64,000 bases of DNA from Vibrio hepatarius (GTDB taxonomy: Bacteria > Pseudomonadota > Gammaproteobacteria > Enterobacterales > Vibrionaceae): positions 1 to 64,000 of the forward strand of contig NZ_JAHKPM010000015.1 in NCBI RefSeq assembly GCF_018860525.1. Reading direction: 5' to 3'. The translations under genes and the position numbers were made by a program. Each line of letters opens with the position of its first letter. Position 1 is the first letter of the stretch. Under the pieces are notes generated by a model that did not search any database, was not told the origin of the DNA, and saw only the letters and a list, made by a program, of their open reading frames with translations. This document shows, piece by piece, positions 8,664-16,358 of this stretch.

Positions 8664-9587
8664 TTATTGATTTTCGGAATGTGTAGCGAATTTTTCGAGA
8701 ATTAGAACTAAGGCAACCGCACTCAGCATAAGAAGAACAGCGACCGTTATTTGTGCCGGTTGTGAGGTGATCGCTTCAAAATCAAGTGGGGAAAGATTGC
8801 GCTCAATCAAAGGTACTTGCTCGCCGCTAGAGTTAGTTCTCCAAGTAAGTGTTTCTTTCCAAGGCCATATTTTGGGTAATGTACCGATCATTAATCCGGT
8901 AAGGAAAATCAAAGTAAGGTCTCTGAAATGTTTGAGCAGCCAAGTAAGTATGTGCGAAAAGCTTAGTAACCCAATAACGCACCCGGAAATGAAAAGTAGC
9001 AGAATAGGAATATCCACTGATTTTACTGCCCCTAAGACGGGCGTGTACATCCCAATGAGAAGGAGAATAAAACTGCCCGAGATGCCAGGGAGTATCATGG
9101 CACAGATTGCAATGGTACCAGCGAGTAAGATATTTATGCCAGTAGGTTCAAGCTGCAGTGGCTGGAGTATAGCAATACTGTACGCGAAGCCAATACCCAG
9201 TAGAAGTAATAGCAGTCGGCTGGGGCTTTTTTTCTCTATTTGCTTGAGCATATGAAAAACTGAAACCACGATCAGGCCAAAAAAGAAAGACCAAAGTGGG
9301 ATTGGATGAGTGACTAGCAGCCAAGAAATCAGTTTTGCTAGGGTTGCAATGCTCGTGAAAACACCAGCAAATAATGCGAGTAGGAAAAGGCCGTTGATAT
9401 GCTCAAAAGCTGTTTTAATTCCATCCCGCTTAATAATACCAATGAGCTGTGGATTAATACGGCGAATGCTCTCTAATAGAGTGTCGTATATTCCCGTTAT
9501 GAAAGCGATTGTACCGCCAGATACTCCCGGGACAACATCAGCTGCTCCCATGGCCAAACCTTTTATGAAAGTTGATAAGTATTTCAT
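8664..9587 (-). CDS. DUF368 membrane protein, likely undecaprenyl-phosphate translocase (PopT type)
   Basis: 307 residues, polytopic, with the DUF368 signature GAADVVPGVSGGTIAF at about 15-30 and a related repeat MILPGISGSFILLLIG in the middle, reflecting the internal duplication seen in this family. Members have been shown to return undecaprenyl phosphate across the inner membrane for reuse in peptidoglycan and O-antigen synthesis, and in Vibrio cholerae a DUF368 protein supports growth at alkaline pH. Function here is by family. It is monocistronic and divergent from the Qrr RNA; the Qrr control region lies directly upstream of it. Confidence 0.88.
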   Translation of the reverse strand: MKYLSTFIKGLAMGAADVVPGVSGGTIAFITGIYDTLLESIRRINPQLIGIIKRDGIKTAFEHINGLFLLALFAGVFTSIATLAKLISWLLVTHPIPLWSFFFGLIVVSVFHMLKQIEKKSPSRLLLLLLGIGFAYSIAILQPLQLEPTGINILLAGTIAICAMILPGISGSFILLLIGMYTPVLGAVKSVDIPILLLFISGCVIGLLSFSHILTWLLKHFRDLTLIFLTGLMIGTLPKIWPWKETLTWRTNSSGEQVPLIERNLSPLDFEAITSQPAQITVAVLLMLSAVALVLILEKFATHSENQ

Positions 9588-9697
9588 TCTTTAGAGCAAA
9601 TTAATGAGGGTATATGGATTATAGCGATAATGGCTATCAAACAGTACCAAATTATGTACACAGCTCCAGATTAATACGGGACTGATTTTATATTTAT

Positions 9698-9734
9698 TTG
9701 CATGTATTTGCAAAATGCGATTAGCGATTTGCAA
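9698..9734 (+). promoter_or_regulatory. Putative LuxO binding sites upstream of qrr
   Basis: TTGCAAAATGCGA at 9708-9720 and TAGCGATTTGCAA at 9722-9734 each fit the LuxO pattern TTGCA-N3-TGCAA with two mismatches or fewer; another TTGCA half-site is at 9698-9702. They lie about 90-115 bp upstream of the predicted transcript start, as expected for a sigma-54 enhancer. Confidence 0.7.
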
Positions 9735-9795
9735 AAACCTTATAATATCAGGACAGAAATCTGAAGCAAAGTATCATTTTTATGGGTTTAAAATA

Positions 9796-9812
9796 TTGGC
9801 ACGCATAGTGCA
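9796..9812 (+). promoter_or_regulatory. Sigma-54 promoter of the Qrr RNA
   Basis: TTGGCACGCATAGTGCA carries GG at 9798-9799 and GC at 9810-9811 with exactly 10 bp between, the -24/-12 spacing of RpoN promoters. The conserved Qrr 5' end TGACCC begins at 9823, 12 bp after the GC, as expected for the start site. Confidence 0.9.
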
Positions 9813-9822
9813 TTAATCAGGT

Positions 9823-9929
9823 TGACCCTTATTAAGCCGAGGGTCACCTAGCCAACTGACGTTGTTAGTGAATAAATTTGTTCACAAAATATATATGCCA
9901 ATCGCAATTATTGCGGTTGGTTTTTTTTT
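9823..9929 (+). ncRNA. qrr: Qrr quorum-regulatory small RNA
   Basis: The RNA starts TGACCC, forms the 5' stem-loop TGACCC-TTATTAAGCCGA-GGGTCA, and contains CCTAGCCAACTGACGTTGTTAGTG at 9848-9870, the block that is nearly invariant in Vibrio Qrr RNAs and pairs with luxR/hapR and aphA mRNAs. It ends in a terminator with stem CCAATCGCAA/TTGCGGTTGG and a T-run. Qrr RNAs act with Hfq at low cell density after activation by phospho-LuxO and sigma-54; both control elements are present upstream. Which of the Qrr1-5 paralogues it is cannot be told here, but it is not next to luxO. Confidence 0.95.
9897..9929 (+). terminator. Qrr intrinsic terminator
   Basis: CCAATCGCAA (9898-9907) pairs with TTGCGGTTGG (9911-9920) with one G-T wobble and is followed by nine T residues. 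Confidence 0.9.
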
Positions 9930-10221
9930 ATTTCTATCGTCGGTTCACTTTACACCAATAAAAGAGACAAATTTCTAGTCAGATCTCGACAAGTCTCTTA
10001 GATATTATCCATAATGTACGCTTTATTTTTGCATTTAAACGGCAGCTATTAGGTTGTTGCGTTTGGATGTATTGTGAGTACTGACAGCTGGCGATGGGTT
10101 TCAGTTATGAATTGTGCAACTAGTACTTGGTGATTAACCAGGGGATAAGTTGCCAAATATGTCGAAACGTTATGCAGTTGCCTAGTTATGGATGATGGGT
10201 GACAGACAACAAAGAGGTTAT
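9930..10221. other. Intergenic region before gltS
   Basis: About 290 bp between the Qrr terminator and the symporter start. I see no convincing gene; a minus-strand open frame here (10049-10249) overlaps the gltS start and has no family resemblance. The gltS promoter must lie here but no clear -35/-10 pair stands out. Confidence 0.5.
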
Positions 10222-11448
10222 ATGAATCAGGTAATTTCAGTCGGACCATTAGAGTCTTTCTTAATCGCTATTTGTGTATTATTTCTGGGCCATTTTGTAA
10301 ATTCAAAGCTTCCCATCCTTAAGAAATTTAACATTCCAGAGCCTATAGTAGGCGGATTAATAGTCGCATTTGCCATTACAATGATGCACTTTGAAGGTAT
10401 CAACCTAGAGTTTTCATTACCATTACAAAACACATTTATGCTGATGTTTTTCAGTACTGTAGGGCTTGCAGCTAATTATACACAGTTGATAAAAGGTGGG
10501 GCTAAGGTGTTTGTTTTTCTCGCGGTCGCCTCATTTTACATTATCATCCAAAATGCTGTTGGTGTTTCATTGGCAACGATTCTTGGCCTAGACCCTTTAA
10601 TGGGACTTATTGCAGGTTCAATTACTTTATCTGGGGGACACGGCACTGGCGCTGCATGGTCCCAGACTTTTTCAGAAACGTATGGGCTAAGTAACACACT
10701 AGAAATTGCAATGGCATCGGCGACCTTCGGGCTAATTATTGGCGGAATTATTGGTAGCCCAGTTGCCCAAAAATTGATTAATAAAAATGGCTTTGAGTCT
10801 GACTATGGGAGCGGGGCAAACACCCATGAAAGGTTCCCTGAGTTGGTGACCTATAACGAGTACGAAGAAGATAAGGTTACAGCAAAAAAGGTCATTGAGA
10901 TTTTGTTTGTCTTGTTAATTTGTGTTACCGGCGCGAAGTACCTTGAGCAATGGGTGACGAGCTTGCAAGTGAGTTGGTTAATGATCCCTGACTTTGTGTA
11001 TGCCCTATTTATTGGTGTATTTATCACTAATGTCATGGAAGTGGCTAAAGTGAATCGTATGGATGTTGAAACCGTAGATATTCTCGGCACTGTATCTTTG
11101 TCACTGTTTTTGGCTATGGCTTTAATGAGCCTGAAACTTTGGAATATATTTGATCTCGCTATACCATTTTTAATCATATTGTCGGTGCAATCGGTGGTGT
11201 TAGGCGTATTTGCCTACTTTGTTACCTTTAAGGTCATGGGCTCGAATTACGATGCCGCTGTTATGTCTGGTGGCCATTGTGGCTTTGGTTTAGGGGCAAC
11301 ACCGACCGCAGTGATGAATATGGGGTCATTGGTGAGTAAGTATGGCCCATCTCCTCAAGCCTTTGTAGTTGTACCAATTGTTGGTGCATTTTTTATCGAT
11401 ATCGTTAATTTGATTATTCTGCAGGGCTATATATCACTCATTGGTTAA
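10222..11448 (+). CDS. gltS: GltS-family sodium/glutamate symporter
   Basis: 408 residues from ATG 10222, preceded by AAAGAGG; the upstream in-frame ATG at 10192 has no such site and adds ten residues that do not fit the family. The protein is polytopic. FNIPEPIVGGLI and the glycine-rich re-entrant motif GSITLSGGHGTGAAW recur in inverted-repeat form as MSGGHCGFGLGATPTA near the C-terminus, which is diagnostic of GltS. It should take up glutamate with sodium across the inner membrane. Monocistronic, ended by the strong terminator at 11476. Confidence 0.92.
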   Translation: MNQVISVGPLESFLIAICVLFLGHFVNSKLPILKKFNIPEPIVGGLIVAFAITMMHFEGINLEFSLPLQNTFMLMFFSTVGLAANYTQLIKGGAKVFVFLAVASFYIIIQNAVGVSLATILGLDPLMGLIAGSITLSGGHGTGAAWSQTFSETYGLSNTLEIAMASATFGLIIGGIIGSPVAQKLINKNGFESDYGSGANTHERFPELVTYNEYEEDKVTAKKVIEILFVLLICVTGAKYLEQWVTSLQVSWLMIPDFVYALFIGVFITNVMEVAKVNRMDVETVDILGTVSLSLFLAMALMSLKLWNIFDLAIPFLIILSVQSVVLGVFAYFVTFKVMGSNYDAAVMSGGHCGFGLGATPTAVMNMGSLVSKYGPSPQAFVVVPIVGAFFIDIVNLIILQGYISLIG

Positions 11449-11475
11449 GTCAATTTTGAGCTTCTTTGAACAATA

Positions 11476-11509
11476 AGCCCCAGCTTGAAAGTTAAGCTGG
11501 GGCTTTTTG
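11476..11509 (+). terminator. gltS intrinsic terminator
   Basis: AGCCCCAGCTT (11476-11486) pairs perfectly with AAGCTGGGGCT (11494-11504), followed by TTTTT. Confidence 0.93.
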
Positions 11510-11554
11510 CATTATGAATAATAAATATACGGGTTTAATAATAGGAATACATAT

Positions 11555-12685
11555 TTAATGGTCGAGATACAAATAGTTCTGCCAGCTTTTCATTCTGATC
11601 AGCACTTTGCGCATAATCGAAACATGGGTGAACTTATTGGAATACACAGCGACTTCAACAGCAGTACCCATTGGAAGGTGGTAACTAGATAGATCATCAG
11701 TAATTTCTAAGGTGACAAAAACACGGCCACTAGTGCGAAGTGCCTCAGTACCCAATAGAGATCCACGAGCTTGAAATTGGCTCTCACCGATGGCAGGCAA
11801 TACATCGACAACCTTTCCTTTGAACACTTTACCTGGAATGGCTCTAAAGAGAAATTCAGCTTCATAGCCGGGTTGTAAGCGTTGCAGGGAGTTTTGTCTA
11901 AATGCGGCGGCGTATTGGGTTTCCTCTGTATGGACAAAAGTCATTACAGGGGCAAGAGGAAGAGGCACTGCCATCACACCAGGTCGCAGGGCGAGTTGGG
12001 TAGCAAAGCCATCCGTTGGTGCTCTTACGATGGTTTGTTCCAAATCGAACTCTGCTTGGCGAAGTTCTGCAAGGTATTGAGCAACCAAAGTATTTTCACC
12101 ACCTATATCAGAGTTTAGTGCAATTTTTGCTTGGCTAACCCTCGCTTTTGATACATCGACAGCGGCTTCGGAAGCTTTGTATTCTTGACGGCGTGTGTCA
12201 AGTTCTTGTTCAGTGAACGCCCCTTTTTCATAGCCACGTTTGTAGCGCGAAAATTCTCGCTGTGCCTTATCCCGATCAGCAATCGATTGGGTTAAAGCAG
12301 CTTGGGCTTCAAGAACATCAGCTTGAAGGCTAAGAGCATTTTGACTGGCTTCTTTGATCTTAGCTTTTAACTTATCGACTTCTGCTTCAAAAGGCGTAGG
12401 GTCAATAATAAATAGTACATCCCCTTGTTTGAGAGGTTTATTGGCTTCAACAGGCACATCAATAACTCGTCCTCTAACACCAGAAACAATTGGTGTGGTG
12501 GAAAACACCTGATTTCCAAGCTGAGTGAAAGGGTGGTTATAATTCATTAGTAAGATCAAAGTGCCGACAAGCACAACACCTCCTAGAGCTGCTGTGGGTA
12601 CGGTCCACTTATTGAGAGGAATATTGAATACTTTGAAAACAGCTATACATAAAGCGGCGTACGTTAAGATAAGGAGTAAATCCAT
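11555..12685 (-). CDS. HlyD-family membrane protein (YiaV type)
   Basis: 376 residues. Two hydrophobic segments near residues 3-20 and 31-50 anchor it in the inner membrane. The split biotinyl-lipoyl domain begins SGVRGRVIDVPVEANKPLKQGD, an alpha-helical hairpin follows at about 95-200, and IVRAPTDGFATQLALRPG closes the lipoyl half. It is a periplasmic adaptor of the EmrA/YibH/YiaV kind. Its start overlaps by one base the stop of the DUF3302 gene, the same pairing as E. coli yiaW-yiaV. No ABC or MFS pump or outer-membrane partner is adjacent, so its transport role is not established. Confidence 0.88.
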   Translation of the reverse strand: MDLLLILTYAALCIAVFKVFNIPLNKWTVPTAALGGVVLVGTLILLMNYNHPFTQLGNQVFSTTPIVSGVRGRVIDVPVEANKPLKQGDVLFIIDPTPFEAEVDKLKAKIKEASQNALSLQADVLEAQAALTQSIADRDKAQREFSRYKRGYEKGAFTEQELDTRRQEYKASEAAVDVSKARVSQAKIALNSDIGGENTLVAQYLAELRQAEFDLEQTIVRAPTDGFATQLALRPGVMAVPLPLAPVMTFVHTEETQYAAAFRQNSLQRLQPGYEAEFLFRAIPGKVFKGKVVDVLPAIGESQFQARGSLLGTEALRTSGRVFVTLEITDDLSSYHLPMGTAVEVAVYSNKFTHVSIMRKVLIRMKSWQNYLYLDH

Positions 12686-13068
12686 TATTGTTTCTCCTCA
12701 TTACTCTCAGAATATACATCTGCCTGGGGCTTTGATGTGGTATTTATCGTATCAAGCTGCTGTTGTAAACGGCCTAACTGTTCACTAAGTCGGTCCATTC
12801 TATGATGAATATCATGTTGCTCTTCTTCGAGTTTTTGGAACCCCCAACCTCGTTCTTGTCGCCATAAAGTCGCCCATATCCAAAGAAAAGGCCAAATTGT
12901 ATGGAGTGTAAATAAACTGACCCATCCTGCATAATGGATGGCATCTTGGTGCGGATGCTGCCTTTCTTTTGCAATCTCATAGGGGATATCGTGGATCACA
13001 ATGATGCCGTAAAATATGACTAGCGCGACAAAGATCAAAAGACCGAGTGCGAAGTAATCCAAAAACAT
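12685..13068 (-). CDS. DUF3302 inner-membrane protein (YiaW type)
   Basis: 127 residues, highly similar from memory to E. coli YiaW: MFLDYFALGLLIFV, IVIHDIPYEIAKERQHPHQDAI and AGWVSLFTLHTIWPFLWIWA. Two transmembrane helices at about 5-27 and 47-68 are followed by a cytoplasmic coiled-coil tail (about 80-112) longer than in YiaW. First gene of the two-gene operon with the HlyD-family protein; function unknown. Confidence 0.9.
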   Translation of the reverse strand: MFLDYFALGLLIFVALVIFYGIIVIHDIPYEIAKERQHPHQDAIHYAGWVSLFTLHTIWPFLWIWATLWRQERGWGFQKLEEEQHDIHHRMDRLSEQLGRLQQQLDTINTTSKPQADVYSESNEEKQ

Positions 13069-13188
13069 AAACCTGCTCCCTTTTTATGTTTGTTACCAGT
13101 ATTAATGATGATTTAAGTGGATATTTTATTAAGAATAATGAATTCGTTATGTTTTATCGCTTTCTCTCTTAACAAATTGAGAAATTTG

Positions 13189-14769
13189 CTACTCAGTACA
13201 AACTTGATTTCTGCCGTTTGCTTTAGCTCGGTAGAGTGCCTTATCTGCACGATGAAAGGTTCGTTGGGTATTTTCGCCTTCAAGGTGTAGGGTTATACCT
13301 ATACTAACACTTAGGCCTCGCTCGCCGAGTATGGCTTGCCAACCATACTGAAAAATACGTTCGCGGTAGTTTTCTGCATGCATTGAGGCTTGCTCAATAG
13401 TACATCGTTCAATGATGACTAGAAACTCTTCACCTCCAAAGCGTACACAGGATGCTCCTCTGAATTTGAAGTAAGTAGCGAGTTCACTTGATACATTTAC
13501 TATGGCTTTATCACCGACTAGGTGACTCAATTCATCATTAATCGATTTAAAGTGATCGATGTCGACGATCAGCAAGGCAAATGGAACATCATGCAGCAGT
13601 AAATCTTTAAGCTTCACGTCTAGCCAACGCCGATTATTTAGATTGGTTAGGGGGTCAGTAAATACATCTTGTTTAAGTTTGGCAACAGTATTTTTCTGAT
13701 TTTCTGTGGTTTCTTTCAGCTCTCGATTTTCTATTTCAGACAAAATGAGTTTTAGGTGTAACTCAAATCTAGCGAGGCGTCGTAGCTGAGATGCGCCAAG
13801 TTCGGCAATAGGTACTTGCTTCATCAAATCGCTTTCAATTCGAAATGCGCGTTTTTGGCATTCTAGCGCTTGTTTGAATTTTTCTTGCTGTTCATATAGC
13901 TCACCCAATACCGTATTAAATTTTAGATCAAGAATCGGAGATGCATAGAGAGTCATTTTTTTTTGTGCTGAATCCAATACCCAGTTAGCAAGGTGTGGCT
14001 TTTTTGTGTTGTTTAAGCAGTGGGCTAATTCAAAACGAACCATTTTTGATAACCACATTGAATTCATATTCCCAGCCGTATATTGAATATTACCTAAGCA
14101 CTCCATAGCTTGGTTATACTTATTTTGTTTGCGGTAGAGCTTGGCTTGATAAAGCAGAATTTGACTCATGAATGTTTTATCGCTAACCAATATCGCAAGC
14201 TCTGAACATTCTTTGAGGGTATCTTTGGCTGCTGCTGTACGATTGAGTTCAATATAGCAAGCGAGTATGTAAAGTTTGTATTTTAGACGTAGAGAACGAC
14301 TGGATATAGCATGATCAATAGCGTCAATTTTTTGGTAGTACCTCAGCGCCCGGGCATGGTCTCCATAAGTTCCACATAAATTCCCCATACCTACTACAGC
14401 TAACACGTAGGCATCGATATGACTGTTATCGACGGCAATAGTGGAACAGCTAATGTATTCTTGTAGGGCTGCAGAGTACTCGCTGTTTTCTACTAGTCTC
14501 TCTGCTAAACAGTGTTTAATTTCAAGAATGAGATCAGAATCATTGGGTAAAATGAGGTGCTCTATCGCAAGTCGGAGCTCTTCAATACATGATTTTGGTT
14601 GTTTTAATCGTCTGCGATATTCGGCACTGATGACTAAACACATTGCTTTTTCTTGAGCCGTTGTGGCGATATGTTGCAGGATGTGATTCCAAAAAATAAT
14701 TGCTTCTTCACCTAATATTGAAGAGGCATCTAACCCAGACTCAGAGATTTTTTTCAGTAAGTCTTCCAT
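13189..14769 (-). CDS. TPR-GGDEF diguanylate cyclase
   Basis: 526 residues. The first 330 or so form TPR-like helical repeats (for example ARALRYYQKIDAID and KFKQALECQKRAFRI), a coiled-coil linker follows at about 335-370, then a GGDEF domain with DPLTNLNNRRWLD, VDIDHFKSINDELSHLVGD and the active-site GGEEF at about residue 443. The catalytic motif is intact, so it should make c-di-GMP. No RxxD inhibitory site stands five residues before GGEEF. No transmembrane segment: a cytoplasmic enzyme whose TPR part senses a partner. It is one base downstream of a paralogous TPR gene, so the two are co-expressed. Confidence 0.92.
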   Translation of the reverse strand: MEDLLKKISESGLDASSILGEEAIIFWNHILQHIATTAQEKAMCLVISAEYRRRLKQPKSCIEELRLAIEHLILPNDSDLILEIKHCLAERLVENSEYSAALQEYISCSTIAVDNSHIDAYVLAVVGMGNLCGTYGDHARALRYYQKIDAIDHAISSRSLRLKYKLYILACYIELNRTAAAKDTLKECSELAILVSDKTFMSQILLYQAKLYRKQNKYNQAMECLGNIQYTAGNMNSMWLSKMVRFELAHCLNNTKKPHLANWVLDSAQKKMTLYASPILDLKFNTVLGELYEQQEKFKQALECQKRAFRIESDLMKQVPIAELGASQLRRLARFELHLKLILSEIENRELKETTENQKNTVAKLKQDVFTDPLTNLNNRRWLDVKLKDLLLHDVPFALLIVDIDHFKSINDELSHLVGDKAIVNVSSELATYFKFRGASCVRFGGEEFLVIIERCTIEQASMHAENYRERIFQYGWQAILGERGLSVSIGITLHLEGENTQRTFHRADKALYRAKANGRNQVCTE

Positions 14770-14770
14770 T

Positions 14771-16285
14771 TTATTCTTCCATGAGTTGGTCGTCTTCTAA
14801 CTGTTCTAGGGTGAAAGGGAACATTAAGATATCTTGTAGTTCAACTTGGGGTAGGGGCTTATCGAGCCCTTTTCGATGCCAAGGATATATTTCGATCATT
14901 TTGGCTAACACATGATACACCTGCGTAGCGGGATCGCCTTTTTCAGCGAGGAGTATGCCTAACCGATCGCTGCTTAAACGAGAAAGTAAATCTTTCTGGG
15001 TACATAATGAATGGGCAAGTTCAGAGCACACTTCAATGTAGTCGGAATCGTTATGTTGGATAGTAATCACAGCATGATTGGACCGCTTCAATTCCATTTT
15101 AGATAGTACTAATTGTTCCCACCAATAAATTTCAGAGACCATCTGGCTGAGCTGTTTTTCTGGGTCATACTCGTGCTGTCCACGAATTCGATTTATGAGT
15201 TTACGTGCTCGTTGCTCTAATTGTTTTTTAGATGAGCGAGCTTTATCATTTGTGACCCGTGCAGTCTGTTCTTTTAAGTTGTTTGTCGAATATTTGCGGT
15301 ATTTCTGAAATGCGTTGAGAGCAGCTTTGTAATCGCTTTGCTCTTCGGCAACTCTTGATTGCTGAAAACAGATTTGCGAAAGTAATTCGCCATTGTCAAA
15401 AGTGTGGGCAGAGCGCTCAGCCTGAATTAACAGTTGCGCAGCTTTATCTGGGCATTTTCTCATCAGTTCTAGACGTGCCAAACTGACATAAGAATTTGCC
15501 TTCATCCAGACGAGATTATACTCCTCAGCAAGAGCTTGTGCTTTTTCCGTCGCTACTTCTGCATCTTCTATACGTTTTAGCCCAAGTAAAGCAAGTCCTC
15601 TAAAATCCCAAACCTCTGCCTGCCATGTTCTATCATCATTTTGTTCTAGTGCCTCAGTCGCCCCATCGAGTATCGTAAGCATTTCGACATAATTGCTGAG
15701 AAGATAAAGGTCCCAAGCGAGAAGTACTCGAGCCTTGCCCTCGAGAGAAGTAATACGTGTATTATTGGCAACGGTAACTGCTAGCTCATGAGTCGTTTTA
15801 GCTAGGTTGTATTCATGGGTGATTCGCCAAACATTGCCCAAACCAATTAAGCATTCAATTTGAATCTTAATCTCATCAACCAACGTCGCTTGCTCAAGTG
15901 CATTGATCCAAAACTGTTGCGCGGAATAATATTTGGCTTGTCCCCAAAAATGGAGGGCGTGGATATGGAGTATTTCAGCTAAATAGTCATCGGTGTCTAG
16001 CGTATTGAGTGTATTGTGGGCTAACTTTATGTATTTGAGTCCAAGTTTGTAGTCCATCAAGCACAATGAGCATCGAGACATAATTATCAGGCATTGCACA
16101 GCTCCTTCAGGGTATAAGACCTGATTTGCACGAGTGACGCATTGTTCAGCAGTCGCTAAAACTTTCTTCGGTTCATGCTCAATATGTGCTCTAAGCTGTT
16201 CAATTTCTGTATCTAAAAGGTTCTGGTTTTTATCCAATGAGCCAACCCCTTCACAGCAAAATATACAATATGTATTCATCGCCAT
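14771..16285 (-). CDS. TPR protein with degenerate GGDEF-like C-terminus
   Basis: 504 residues from ATG 16285; a TTG at 16237 (DKNQNLLDTEIEQ) preceded by AAGGGG at good spacing is perhaps the true start, giving 488. TPR-like repeats fill residues 40-370 in the same order as in the downstream cyclase. After a basic coiled coil (about 345-385), the C-terminal region follows the GGDEF fold: HAVITIQHNDSDYIEV lines up with the cyclase substrate segment, and RLSSDRLGILLAEKG with its RFGGEEFLVIIERC. The catalytic residues are absent, so it cannot make c-di-GMP. I infer a regulatory paralogue of the neighbouring cyclase. Confidence 0.75.
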   Translation of the reverse strand: MAMNTYCIFCCEGVGSLDKNQNLLDTEIEQLRAHIEHEPKKVLATAEQCVTRANQVLYPEGAVQCLIIMSRCSLCLMDYKLGLKYIKLAHNTLNTLDTDDYLAEILHIHALHFWGQAKYYSAQQFWINALEQATLVDEIKIQIECLIGLGNVWRITHEYNLAKTTHELAVTVANNTRITSLEGKARVLLAWDLYLLSNYVEMLTILDGATEALEQNDDRTWQAEVWDFRGLALLGLKRIEDAEVATEKAQALAEEYNLVWMKANSYVSLARLELMRKCPDKAAQLLIQAERSAHTFDNGELLSQICFQQSRVAEEQSDYKAALNAFQKYRKYSTNNLKEQTARVTNDKARSSKKQLEQRARKLINRIRGQHEYDPEKQLSQMVSEIYWWEQLVLSKMELKRSNHAVITIQHNDSDYIEVCSELAHSLCTQKDLLSRLSSDRLGILLAEKGDPATQVYHVLAKMIEIYPWHRKGLDKPLPQVELQDILMFPFTLEQLEDDQLMEE

Positions 16286-16358
16286 TACACAAAGATTGAC
16301 TAATACGACTACAGCACGAATACACTCAAGACTTAATGGCTTGCTTCAAATATAGCAA

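Noticed and set aside
8767..9255. 162-residue plus-strand frame inside the DUF368 gene
   Set aside because: Antisense shadow of a well-supported membrane protein; no ribosome binding site.
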